A DNA stretch of 12,496 nucleotides from Pseudolabrys sp. (GCA_019246455.1 JAFAQJ010000142.1:1-12496), one strand, 5' to 3'; positions 6,508 to 12,496 are shown, counted from the first letter of the stretch. Notes: generated from the letters alone by a model not told the origin. Numbers and translations are program-made.

Positions 6508-6933
6508 ATGTCGAGAGTTCCTTCGCTCTCCAGCCCGTTTCTCCTGGGCTTTGACGAAATCGAGCGAGCCCTCGATCGCGTCGCCAAAGGAGCAGACGGC
6601 TACCCGCCCTACAACATCGAGCGTCTCGCGCGCGAGGCTAATAACCCCGAGCGCCTGCGCATCACGCTGGCGGTCGCCGGTTTCACCCGCGATCAGCTCG
6701 ACGTGACAATCGAGGAAAGCCAACTGGTGATCAGGGGGCGTCAGCAGGACGACAAGAGCCGGCAGTATCTTCACCGCGGCATCGCCGCGCGCCAATTCCA
6801 GCGCACCTTCGTGCTGGCGGAAGGCATGGAGGTGCTGGGTGCCGACCTCAAGAACGGGCTGCTGTCGATCGATCTCGTCCGGCCCGAACCCGACCGGGTG
6901 GTCCGCACGATCTCGATTGTGGAGCACGAATAA
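6508..6933 (+). CDS. Small heat-shock protein, Hsp20/alpha-crystallin family
   Basis: ATP-independent holdase chaperone that binds unfolding proteins in the cytosol during heat stress. Its 141 residues are typical of rhizobial sHsps. A short N-terminal arm begins MSRVPSLSSPFLLGFDEIER. The alpha-crystallin domain covers about residues 36-130 (PPYNIERL, LRITLAVAGF, LDVTIEESQLVIRGRQ, LHRGIAARQFQRTFVL) and ends with the conserved strand NGLLSIDLVRPEP. The tail has an I-S-I motif, the usual C-terminal anchor for oligomer assembly. The start is ATG at 6508: an in-frame TTG at 6499 lies inside the SD stem and is only 2 bases from the SD. Control is by an RpoH promoter and a ROSE leader just upstream. 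The DUF1150 gene follows 56 bases later. Confidence 0.94.
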   Translation: MSRVPSLSSPFLLGFDEIERALDRVAKGADGYPPYNIERLAREANNPERLRITLAVAGFTRDQLDVTIEESQLVIRGRQQDDKSRQYLHRGIAARQFQRTFVLAEGMEVLGADLKNGLLSIDLVRPEPDRVVRTISIVEHE

Positions 6934-6989
6934 GTGAACGCATGAAACAGGACTCGACCTGCGTTGAATCAGAAAGGAGTCGAGGGCCC

Positions 6990-7277
6990 ATGACTGAAAC
7001 GATGAAGACTGAAACCAAGACGACTGAACAGACGATCGCTGCCGCGATCACCCCCGACGCACTCGCCCATCTCGGCGAAGGCCAGGTGGCGTATGTCAAG
7101 GCGATCCGCTCCGAGGATGTGCGCAAGCTGTTCCCGCAAGCGCCGGAGATGGCGCCGGGCATCAAGCTGTTCACGCTCAATGCCGCCAACGGCACGCCGA
7201 TCATGCTGACCGACAGCCGCGAGGCCGCGGTCGCCAACGCCTGGAGCCAGGAGCTCGAGGCGCTCAGCGTTCACTGA
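6990..7277 (+). CDS. DUF1150 family protein
   Basis: A small, probably cytosolic protein of 95 residues with no known function. After a Thr/Lys/Glu-rich start (MTETMKTETKTTEQT) comes the conserved part: ALAHLGEGQVAYVKAIRSED, then LFPQAPEMAPGIKLFTLNAA, then NGTPIMLTDSREAAVANAW. This is the DUF1150 pattern. There is no membrane segment or signal peptide. The start at 6990 is preferred because AAGGAG (6974-6979) sits 10 bases upstream. An in-frame ATG at 6942 has no ribosome binding site and adds residues not typical of the family. It lies 56 bases after Hsp20 on the same strand with no terminator or promoter seen between, so it is probably heat-induced with it. Pairing of DUF1150 with Hsp20 is common in alphaproteobacteria. 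Confidence 0.88.
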   Translation: MTETMKTETKTTEQTIAAAITPDALAHLGEGQVAYVKAIRSEDVRKLFPQAPEMAPGIKLFTLNAANGTPIMLTDSREAAVANAWSQELEALSVH

Positions 7278-7317
7278 GCCATCGTCTATCTGCTGAAAAC
7301 GATGCGGCGGCGCGGGC

Positions 7318-7779
7318 TTACGCGGCGCTCGCCGATTGCATGCCGAGCACGGCGTAGATCGCGTTGGCGTCGGCCGACTCGCGCAGCTTGTGCGCGATCT
7401 CCGGATCGCGCAGCAGGCGCGCGATGCGCGCCAGCGCCTTGAGATGATCCGCACCGGCACCTTCGGGCGCGAGGAGCAGGAAGCATAAATCGACCGGCTG
7501 GCCGTCGAGCGCCTCGAAATCGATCGGACGCGCGAGCCGTGCGAACAATCCGAACAGCTTATTGAGCTTCGGCAGCTTGCCGTGCGGAATAGCAACACCG
7601 TTGCCGACGGCGGTCGAGCCGAGCTTCTCGCGCTGCTGCAGAATTTCGAAGATCGCGCGCTCGCTCTGGCCGGTCAGTTCCGCCGCGCGCGCCGCAAACT
7701 CCTGAAGTGCCTGCTTCTTGTTGTTGACCTTCAGCGCCGGAATGACGGCGTTCGGCGCAACGAGGTCGGTGAGCGGCAT
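7318..7779 (-). CDS. ptsN: PTS IIA-like nitrogen regulatory protein (EIIA-Ntr)
   Basis: Phosphoacceptor of the nitrogen-related PTS (EI-Ntr, NPr, EIIA-Ntr), which signals in the cytosol to potassium uptake, nitrogen and envelope regulators rather than carrying sugar. At 153 residues it is standard length. Key blocks are LTDLVAPNAVIPALKV, KKQALQEFAARAAELTG, REKLGSTAVGNGVAIPHGKL with the phosphorylatable His66, and PVDLCFLLLAPEGAGADHLK followed by the RIARLLRDPE helix. The ATG at 7779 has GGAA upstream at short spacing. It follows hpf by 75 bases and probably has its own promoter at 7812-7840. It is convergent with the DUF1150 gene (40-base gap). No npr or rapZ follows in the window, unlike the E. 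coli rpoN cluster. Confidence 0.95.
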   Translation of the reverse strand: MPLTDLVAPNAVIPALKVNNKKQALQEFAARAAELTGQSERAIFEILQQREKLGSTAVGNGVAIPHGKLPKLNKLFGLFARLARPIDFEALDGQPVDLCFLLLAPEGAGADHLKALARIARLLRDPEIAHKLRESADANAIYAVLGMQSASAA

Positions 7780-7811
7780 AAAAGTTCCGAATGGGGCTTG
7801 GAAAGGCGCGG

Positions 7812-7840
7812 ACCATAGGGACCGACTTTGGTCCCGTCAA
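7812..7840 (-). promoter_or_regulatory. Sigma-70-type promoter for ptsN with an inverted repeat in the spacer
   Basis: On the minus strand TTGACG (7840-7835) and TATGGT (7817-7812) are exactly 17 bases apart, about 30-60 bases upstream of the ptsN ATG. A perfect dyad GGGACC-N6-GGTCCC (7818-7823 / 7830-7835) fills the spacer and touches the -35 box. That is a position where a bound regulator would affect transcription. Confidence 0.62.
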
Positions 7841-7854
7841 TGCCTTGAATGGCC

Positions 7855-8199
7855 TCAACTGGCCTCTGAAATGGCCTTCATTTTGCGACGGACCTTCGCG
7901 CCCGAGCGGTCTTTGAGCCGCCGGTTATAACGGCGCAATTGCGTCTCGATACGCACGGCCGCTTTGTCGGCACTCAGATACGGGTCCGCATCCATGCCTT
8001 CCGCTTCAAGGATGCGCCCGGAATCAAGATGAATTTCGCACTCGGTACGAAATCCGAAGCCGTCTTTGTTGATCGTGGCGCGTCCGGAATATCCACCGCC
8101 CTCGAAATATTTCTCCGTGGCTTCATCGATACGCGCGGAAATGCGTTTGCGCAGCGCGGGACCAACATCGAGGTTTTTTCCGGAGATTCGAAAGGGCAT
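7855..8199 (-). CDS. hpf: Ribosome hibernation-promoting factor, short form (HPF/YfiA family)
   Basis: Binds the 30S decoding channel of idle ribosomes in stationary phase. The 114-residue product starts MPFRISGKNLDVGPALRKRI and has the S30AE beta-alpha fold: RIDEATEKYF, YSGRATINKDGFGFRTECEI, LDSGRILEAEGMDADPYLSA, then the basic helix VRIETQLRRYNRRLKDR. A Lys/Arg-rich tail follows. The start at ATG 8199 is backed by GGGAGG 7 bases upstream; the frame is open further upstream but runs into the rpoN end without family-like sequence. HPFs of this order usually run to about 190-200 residues with a C-terminal dimerisation domain. That domain is absent, and the 75 bases before ptsN could not hold it. 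It lies 70 bases after rpoN, in the usual rpoN-hpf-ptsN order. Confidence 0.9.
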   Translation of the reverse strand: MPFRISGKNLDVGPALRKRISARIDEATEKYFEGGGYSGRATINKDGFGFRTECEIHLDSGRILEAEGMDADPYLSADKAAVRIETQLRRYNRRLKDRSGAKVRRKMKAISEAS

Positions 8200-8269
8200 G
8201 AAACGCCTCCCTGGTGACGTCCAAACACAACAAACGAGCGCCGAAGCCGGTTCCGAGTTTCCGGCCGCT

Positions 8270-9820
8270 TCAGGACGCCGTAACCTGCTTGTCGCGGCGG
8301 CGTTGAACCGAAGACGGAATCCGCATCGCCTCGCGATATTTTGCGACGGTGCGACGTGCGATGTCGATACCCGCCTCGCGCAATTTATCGACGATTGTAT
8401 CGTCCGACAGAATGTCGTTCGCCGGTTCGGCATCGATCATGCGGCGAATGCGGTCGCGCACGGCTTCGGCTGAATGCGCTTCGCCGCCGTCGGCCGCCGC
8501 GATTGACGAGGTAAAGAAATATTTCAATTCGAAAATGCCGCGGCTCGTCGCCATGTATTTGTTGGCGGTGACGCGCGACACGGTCGATTCATGCATACTG
8601 ATCGCATCCGCCACCGTCTTGAGATTGAGCGGCCGCAGATGCTGCACGCCGTGCACAAAAAATGCGTCCTGTTGTTTGACGATTTCCATCGCCACCTTGA
8701 GGATGGTCTTGGCGCGCTGATCGAGCGCACGCACCAGCCAAGTCGCGGTCTGCAGACAATCCGCGAGATAGGTCTTGTCCTTGTCGTTTTTCGCGGTTTT
8801 CGAGACCTTGGCGTAGTAGCGCTGATTGATCAGCACTTTCGGCAGCGTATCGGAGTTGAGTTCGACCTGCCAGGTGCCGTCGGGCGCCGCTTTGACGAAC
8901 ACGTCGGGCACGATCGGCTGCACCGTGGTCGAGCCGAAAGCGAGGCCGGGCTTCGGATTGAGGTTGCGGATTTCGGCGATCATCTCGACGAGATCTTCGT
9001 CGTTGACGCCGCACAGGCGCCGCAGCGCCACCATGTCGCGCTTGGCGAGCAGCCCCAGATTGTCGAGCAGCACCTGCATCGCCGGATCGAGACGGTTGCG
9101 CTCGCGCAGCTGGATCGCGAGGCATTCGGTGAGATTGCGCGCGCAGACACCGCCCGGATCGAAGCCCTGCAGGATCGCGAGCACGGCCTCGACCCTCTCG
9201 CGCGGCGCGCCGAGTTTTTCAGCGACCGAGTCGGTCTCTCCGGCGAGGTAGCCGGCCTCGTCGACCATATCGATCAGATATTGGCCAATCATGCGCTGGA
9301 CTGGATCGCCGATCGCCATGTTCATCTGCTCGGCCAGATGATCGGCGAGCGTGGTCTCGGTGGACACAAAGGCTTCGAGATTGTAGCTGCCGTCTTCGCC
9401 GCCGCCGCTGCCGGTGCCGGTGCCGGACCATTCGGAATATCCCGGCAGCGGCTCGGCGTTCGCGGACGCTTTTTGTGACCCGGCATCCGCGTCGGGAAAG
9501 ACGTTCTCAAGCTCGGTGCCGAGCCCTTGTTCCATCGACGTGCGGCTGGTCTCGAATTCCTCACCACTCCAGTCGGACGCTTGCGGCTCGCCGCTCGCCT
9601 CGGCCGGCGATTCCGGCGCCACGTCGGCTGGAGCCTCGGCCTTGGGTGGGCCGTCATCGTCGCTGGCGCGCTCGAGCAATGGATTTTTCTCAAGCTCGTT
9701 TTCAACGTAAGCCGCGAGGTCGAGCGAGGAGAGCTGCAGCAGCTTGATGGCTTGCATCAGCTGCGGCGTCATCACCAGCGCTTGCGTCTGGCGAAACTCC
9801 AATCGTTGCGAAAGCGCCAT
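8270..9820 (-). CDS. rpoN: RNA polymerase sigma-54 factor
   Basis: Alternative sigma factor that directs RNA polymerase to -24/-12 promoters and needs an AAA+ activator (for example NtrC, NifA). Its 516 residues include region I (1-50, MALSQRLEFRQTQALVMTPQ, with Gln/Leu-rich repeats that contact activators). The acidic, low-complexity region II (about 51-145) is rich in Asp, Glu, Ser and Ala. The core-binding region is about 150-340 (FDPGGVCARNLTECLAIQL). The helix-turn-helix is about 402-423 (TVADAISMHESTVSRV). The RpoN box is ARRTVAKYRE (488-497), which reads the -24 element. The ATG at 9820 agrees with the family N-terminus. It lies 108 bases after lptB, and hpf and ptsN follow. Two dyads upstream may be operator sites. 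Confidence 0.97.
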   Translation of the reverse strand: MALSQRLEFRQTQALVMTPQLMQAIKLLQLSSLDLAAYVENELEKNPLLERASDDDGPPKAEAPADVAPESPAEASGEPQASDWSGEEFETSRTSMEQGLGTELENVFPDADAGSQKASANAEPLPGYSEWSGTGTGSGGGEDGSYNLEAFVSTETTLADHLAEQMNMAIGDPVQRMIGQYLIDMVDEAGYLAGETDSVAEKLGAPRERVEAVLAILQGFDPGGVCARNLTECLAIQLRERNRLDPAMQVLLDNLGLLAKRDMVALRRLCGVNDEDLVEMIAEIRNLNPKPGLAFGSTTVQPIVPDVFVKAAPDGTWQVELNSDTLPKVLINQRYYAKVSKTAKNDKDKTYLADCLQTATWLVRALDQRAKTILKVAMEIVKQQDAFFVHGVQHLRPLNLKTVADAISMHESTVSRVTANKYMATSRGIFELKYFFTSSIAAADGGEAHSAEAVRDRIRRMIDAEPANDILSDDTIVDKLREAGIDIARRTVAKYREAMRIPSSVQRRRDKQVTAS

Positions 9821-9831
9821 AGCCCCGGTGG

Positions 9832-9871
9832 CCTCAAACTTGGTCCGATTCTTGCTTATACTAGTTTGAGG
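9832..9871. repeat. Inverted repeat immediately upstream of rpoN
   Basis: cctcaaac (9832-9839) and gtttgagg (9864-9871) are perfect 8-bp complements separated by 24 bases, 11-51 bases upstream of the rpoN ATG. A TATAAG-like box lies in the loop on the minus strand, but no good -35 matches it. It may be a regulator site around the rpoN promoter or a long-looped leader hairpin. Confidence 0.5.
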
Positions 9872-9883
9872 TGCGCTGCACTA

Positions 9884-9898
9884 TGCGATTTGATCGCA
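9884..9898. repeat. Short palindrome upstream of rpoN
   Basis: TGCGAT-TTG-ATCGCA is a perfect 6-bp dyad with a 3-base centre in the lptB-rpoN gap, the size and symmetry of a dimeric repressor or activator site. It does not fit the FNR/FixK consensus TTGAT-N4-ATCAA. Confidence 0.5.
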
Positions 9899-9928
9899 GG
9901 GCCTGCGTCGTGCACGCGGTTAATGCTC

Positions 9929-10798
9929 TTAGAGGCGGAATTCCTCGCCCAGATACAGCCGCCGGACATCCGGGTTATTCACGATATCCTCGGCGCGGCC
10001 CTCCATCAGCACCTCGCCCGAATAGATGATGTAGGAGCGGTCGGTCAGGCCGAGCGTCTCGCGCACATTGTGGTCGGTGACGAGAACGCCAATGCCCCGA
10101 TTGGTGAGATGGCGCACCAGCGCCTGGATGTCGCCGACCGCGATCGGATCGATGCCGGCGAACGGCTCGTCGAGCAGCATATAACTTGGCCGCGTCGCGA
10201 GCGCGCGCGCGATTTCGACGCGCCGGCGCTCGCCGCCGGACAACGCGATCGCCGGCGTCTTGCGTAGCCGCGCGATGTTGAATTCCTCGAGCAGCGCATT
10301 GAGATCGGCTTCGCGGCGGCGGCGATCGGGTTCGACGACTTCGAGCACCGCGCGGATATTGTCCTCGACATTGAGGCCGCGGAAGATCGAGGCTTCCTGC
10401 GGCAGATAACCGACGCCAAGGCGCGCCCGCTGATACATCGGCAGCGGGGTTACATCATAGCCATCAAGCTCGATACGGCCTTTGTCAGCGGCGATCAGGC
10501 CGGTGATCATGTAGAACACGGTGGTTTTTCCGGCGCCGTTCGGCCCGAGCAGACCGACCGCCTCGCCACGACGAACATAGAGCGTGACGCCCTTCACGAC
10601 CTTGCGGCCGGCGAACGTCTTCTCGACGCCGTGCGCGGCGAGATAGCCCTGCCGCGCGCTGTGGCGACCATCGGCCTGCCGCTGCGGCTGGGACGCGGCG
10701 GCGCGCGGTTGCGTGACTTGAACCGCGCGGGCCGGCTGCGTCGCCGCTTGAACGCGGCCGCGCGGCGGGCGTTGGCCAAAGAACGAGAAAAGCTTCAA
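9929..10798 (-). CDS. lptB: LPS export ABC transporter ATP-binding protein
   Basis: Cytosolic ATPase of the LptB2FGC complex that extracts lipopolysaccharide from the inner membrane. Of 289 residues, the ABC domain occupies about 52-289: Walker A GPNGAGKT (85-92), Q-loop in YLPQEASIFRG (131-141), signature LSGGERRRVEIARAL (186-200), Walker B YMLLDEPFAGIDP (Asp210, Glu211) and switch His243 (TDHNVRETLG). The end LYLGEEFRL is typical of LptB. Residues 1-50 are an Arg/Gln/Ala/Pro-rich extension absent from the 241-residue E. coli protein but usual in rhizobial LptB. The start is TTG at 10798 with GAGG 8 bases upstream; no in-frame ATG or GTG lies before the domain. It follows lptA with a 103-base gap that holds a hairpin. 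Confidence 0.95.
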   Translation of the reverse strand: MKLFSFFGQRPPRGRVQAATQPARAVQVTQPRAAASQPQRQADGRHSARQGYLAAHGVEKTFAGRKVVKGVTLYVRRGEAVGLLGPNGAGKTTVFYMITGLIAADKGRIELDGYDVTPLPMYQRARLGVGYLPQEASIFRGLNVEDNIRAVLEVVEPDRRRREADLNALLEEFNIARLRKTPAIALSGGERRRVEIARALATRPSYMLLDEPFAGIDPIAVGDIQALVRHLTNRGIGVLVTDHNVRETLGLTDRSYIIYSGEVLMEGRAEDIVNNPDVRRLYLGEEFRL

Positions 10799-10830
10799 GC
10801 GGCGACCTCGCGGGCGCGTTCCGGACCAGC

Positions 10831-10862
10831 CAAAAGGCGCGGAATCCTAGCCGATTCCTGCG
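10831..10862 (-). terminator. Hairpin with short T-run between lptA and lptB (attenuator-like)
   Basis: On the minus strand GCGC-a-GGAATC, loop ggctag, and GATTCC-GCGC form a 10-bp stem with one bulge, followed by C and TTTT (10834-10831). The T-run is short, so it would be a weak or partial terminator. It could instead be a 3'-protecting stem that lowers lptB relative to lptC-lptA. Confidence 0.45.
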
Positions 10863-10901
10863 CGGAATGCGGGACCGGCCGCGGTTGTCCCGGACGGAAT
10901 T

Positions 10902-11576
10902 TCAATAGATCCGCGAGGGTGATGGCGAGGGACGCGGCTGGGCATTATTGACCGCCGGCGGCGCGATCGTATTTGGCCGACCCGGCGTGGTCACGGCCGG
11001 CGCCGGACCACTGCCGGGCAGGAACAGGCCCTGCACTCGCCCCTCCCCCTTGTCGCCGGATTCGACCCGCGAGGTGCCGGTGGTCATATCGACCACCAGA
11101 CGATCGCCGCGCAGCACATTCTGGCCCTGTGTCACGACCACTTTGCCGGTCATGGTCACCGTATTGGATGCCATCTCGAACACCGCCTGATCGCCAGTGG
11201 CGACCTGATCGTTCTGCGTGACAACGACATTGCCCTTGGCTTCGAGCCGCTTAATGCGTTGCTCGCCGCCCGGCCCGGGCGTTGCGGCCTGCACGGTGTT
11301 GCCGGGCTTCGCGGCATCCTGCTCGTAGAACACCACGAGCGTGCGGCAGCGCATTTCGGTGTCGCCCTGAATGACCTGAACGTTACCCGTGAAGGTCGCG
11401 ACCTTGTCCTTGTCCCGCACTTCAAGCTTGGCCGCCTCGATGTGAACGGGTTGGTCGCGATTCTGCGAGAAGCCCTGCACAGCGTTCGGCGGACCAGCAG
11501 CACCTTTCGGCGCGGCCAATGCCGGCGAGAAGGTTGCCACCAAAGCTACCGCGGTGCCGGCAAGCCAACACTTCAT
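10902..11576 (-). CDS. lptA: LPS transport periplasmic protein LptA (OstA-like)
   Basis: Periplasmic bridge protein that carries lipopolysaccharide from LptC to LptD. The 224-residue precursor has a signal peptide (MKCWLAGTAVALVATFSPAL, probable cleavage after Ala21-Ala22). The OstA/LptA beta-jellyroll follows at about 40-180: VHIEAAKLEVRDKDKVATFT, GNVQVIQGDTEMRCRTLVVF, LEAKGNVVVTQNDQVATGDQ, NTVTMTGKVVVTQGQNVLRG and DRLVVDMTTGTSRVE. The last 40 residues are Pro/Ser/Asn-rich and probably disordered. The ATG (11574-11576) overlaps the lptC stop by 4 bases (ATGA), so the two are translationally coupled. The position between lptC and lptB confirms the identity. Confidence 0.93.
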   Translation of the reverse strand: MKCWLAGTAVALVATFSPALAAPKGAAGPPNAVQGFSQNRDQPVHIEAAKLEVRDKDKVATFTGNVQVIQGDTEMRCRTLVVFYEQDAAKPGNTVQAATPGPGGEQRIKRLEAKGNVVVTQNDQVATGDQAVFEMASNTVTMTGKVVVTQGQNVLRGDRLVVDMTTGTSRVESGDKGEGRVQGLFLPGSGPAPAVTTPGRPNTIAPPAVNNAQPRPSPSPSRIY

Positions 11577-12286
11577 TTCGGCGCCGCGTTGTTGGACGCG
11601 CTCCCGTTGGCGTTGTCGAGCTTCAAGTCCATCACCACGCCGCCGTCGAATGTAATGAGATCGCCGGATTCCGTGACCTTCAATTTATTGGCGTTGAGCA
11701 AGCCTTGCAGCATCTCAACCTTGACCGGCTTATCGCTCGTCACGTTGCTAGTGCGGGTGTCGACGACCGCATTGGTGAGCCACGCCTTGTAGGCACTCGT
11801 CACCAGGTAGACGTCGTCGCCCAGCGTCAGAATTTCCTTCTTGTTGTCGTAAGAACCGTTGCGGGCAGACAATTCGGTGAAGCCATCGTCCTGCATTTTC
11901 ATCTTGGCGCGGATGTCGCGCAATTCGAGCAGGTCCGGCTTGGTGAGATCCTGAGACGCAGAAGCGGCGCTTAGCTCGTAGGGCCGGGAGTCCTTGGTGA
12001 AGCCGGCGAGCCGCGGCGCCTGCATCATGATCTTCGTGCCGGAGATCACTGTGTCGCCAAGCTTGAGCGGCAAAGCTTCGAACATCCGCATCGGATTAAG
12101 CCAGCTCCAGAGGAGCATCAGGCCGAGAATGGCGATCACGACGCCCGGCACAACGACGCGCAATTTACGGACCCGACGGCTGTGCTTGCGCGCCGCGCGG
12201 AACGCACGTTCGCTGTCGTGACGGCCCATCGTCCAATAGGCGCGTGCGGTGTCTTCGTCGACGCGGGATGCGGCCACAGGATTCAT
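11573..12286 (-). CDS. lptC: LPS export ABC transporter periplasmic protein LptC
   Basis: Bitopic inner-membrane protein that hands lipopolysaccharide from LptB2FG to LptA. The 237-residue protein has a basic cytosolic N-terminus (AARKHSRRVRKLR), one transmembrane helix at about 44-62 (VVVPGVVIAILGLMLLWSWL) and a periplasmic LptC jellyroll (about 70-225). The jellyroll includes ISGTKIMMQAPRLAGFTKD, RPYELSAASASQD, ARNGSYDNKKEILTLGDDVY and VTESGDLITFDGGVVMDLKL. The ATG at 12286 is used; a second ATG at 12229 would still keep the helix, but it has no ribosome binding site. It overlaps lptA by 4 bases and is first in the lptC-lptA-lptB run, after the rnd terminator. The 5' region contains a 9-bp hairpin. 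Confidence 0.92.
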   Translation of the reverse strand: MNPVAASRVDEDTARAYWTMGRHDSERAFRAARKHSRRVRKLRVVVPGVVIAILGLMLLWSWLNPMRMFEALPLKLGDTVISGTKIMMQAPRLAGFTKDSRPYELSAASASQDLTKPDLLELRDIRAKMKMQDDGFTELSARNGSYDNKKEILTLGDDVYLVTSAYKAWLTNAVVDTRTSNVTSDKPVKVEMLQGLLNANKLKVTESGDLITFDGGVVMDLKLDNANGSASNNAAPK

Positions 12287-12314
12287 GCTCGGCCTGGTTC
12301 TGGTCCTCTCAAGT

Positions 12315-12335
12315 GCTCGCGAGAAACTCGCAAGC
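12315..12335 (-). promoter_or_regulatory. Hairpin upstream of lptC
   Basis: gctcgcgag (12315-12323), loop aaa, and ctcgcaagc (12327-12335) form a 9-bp stem with one mismatch that becomes a G-U pair in minus-strand RNA. It lies about 30-50 bases before the lptC ATG, either in the leader or overlapping the promoter. No T-run follows it. No clear -35/-10 pair could be assigned in this 103-base gap. Confidence 0.4.
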
Positions 12336-12369
12336 GAATATGGCCCCTCAACGGCACGCTTTACGCTCG

Positions 12370-12388
12370 AAAAACGCCGAAATCGGCG
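12370..12388 (-). terminator. Intrinsic terminator after rnd
   Basis: Directly after the ribonuclease D stop, minus-strand CGCCGA and TCGGCG (a 5-6 bp stem with tiny loop) lead into five T residues (12374-12370). It is short but well placed, and separates rnd from the lptC operon. Confidence 0.7.
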
Positions 12389-12389
12389 A

Positions 12390-12496
12390 TCAGACGCCGT
12401 GCGAGAAAATGTCTTCGGCCGCCCAGCCTGCCAGATCGAGCTTCACGCGCTCCGGGAGGAAGCGGAAACAGGCCTGCGCCAGATCGGCACGACCCT
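12390..12496 (-). CDS. rnd: Ribonuclease D, last 34 residues (5' part outside window)
   Basis: Translating the minus strand inward from the right edge gives 34 residues, beginning GRADLAQACFRFLPERVKLD and ending LAGWAAEDIFSHGV, then TGA (12392-12390). The ending LDLAGW..EDIF.H is typical of the C-terminus of the short (about 205-residue) alphaproteobacterial ribonuclease D, a 3'-5' exonuclease for tRNA and other RNA maturation. The gene commonly precedes lptC in this group. The catalytic DEDD residues are outside the window, so the call rests on the C-terminal motif and context. Confidence 0.72.
   Translation of the reverse strand, partial: GRADLAQACFRFLPERVKLDLAGWAAEDIFSHGV

Noticed and set aside
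7281..7310. Bidirectional terminator between DUF1150 and ptsN (catcgt / acgatg)
   Set aside because: Only 6 bp with a 13-base loop and no T-run on either strand; too weak to call.
8591..9478. Long open frame (295 residues) on the plus strand opposite rpoN
   Set aside because: It is antisense to a clear sigma-54 gene, has His/Arg/Leu-rich composition typical of high-GC shadow frames, and shows no recognisable domain.

Overview
The window looks like core chromosome of a high-GC alphaproteobacterium of the order Hyphomicrobiales (Rhizobiales), near Bradyrhizobium, Afipia or Pseudolabrys. The evidence is the gene order aroA-cmk-rpsA, a divergent FYDLN-acid (TIGR02300) gene followed by tRNA-Ala, the Hsp20-DUF1150 pair, and the block rnd / lptC-lptA-lptB-rpoN-hpf-ptsN. 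The genus cannot be fixed from the sequence alone. No insertion sequence, phage, CRISPR array or integrase was seen.

Layout. On the minus strand, 1-2968 holds aroA (shikimate pathway), cmk (CMP kinase, ATGA overlap with aroA) and the 5' part of rpsA (ribosomal protein S1, cut by the window edge). rpsA has a 193-base upstream leader that can form a strong hairpin. Divergent on the plus strand are a zinc-ribbon/acidic-tail protein, tRNA-Ala(GGC) with an intrinsic terminator, and an amidohydrolase that closely resembles 2,6-dihydroxybenzoate (gamma-resorcylate) decarboxylase. Convergent to it is a membrane-anchored SleB-type cell wall hydrolase.

6038-6507 is a noncoding regulatory stretch. Its right half carries a near-consensus heat-shock sigma (RpoH) promoter. 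This is followed at once by three RNA hairpins, the last of which buries the Shine-Dalgarno site of a small heat-shock protein gene in the manner of a ROSE RNA thermometer. The Hsp20 gene is followed by a DUF1150 gene whose ribosome binding site may also be in a stem.

From 7318 to the end everything is on the minus strand. In transcription order: the 3' end of ribonuclease D with a compact terminator; lptC, lptA and lptB (lipopolysaccharide transport to the outer membrane); rpoN (sigma-54); a hibernation-promoting factor that is unusually short for this lineage; and ptsN (EIIA-Ntr). ptsN appears to have its own promoter with an inverted repeat in the spacer. The block joins envelope assembly to nitrogen-related transcription and signalling, an order shared with gammaproteobacteria but here without rapZ or npr next to ptsN.

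Nothing points to a wholly new multi-gene system. The most interesting signals are regulatory RNA and promoter elements (ROSE thermometer, rpsA leader hairpin, lptA-lptB hairpin, ptsN promoter, palindromes upstream of rpoN) and the missing C-terminal domain of HPF.
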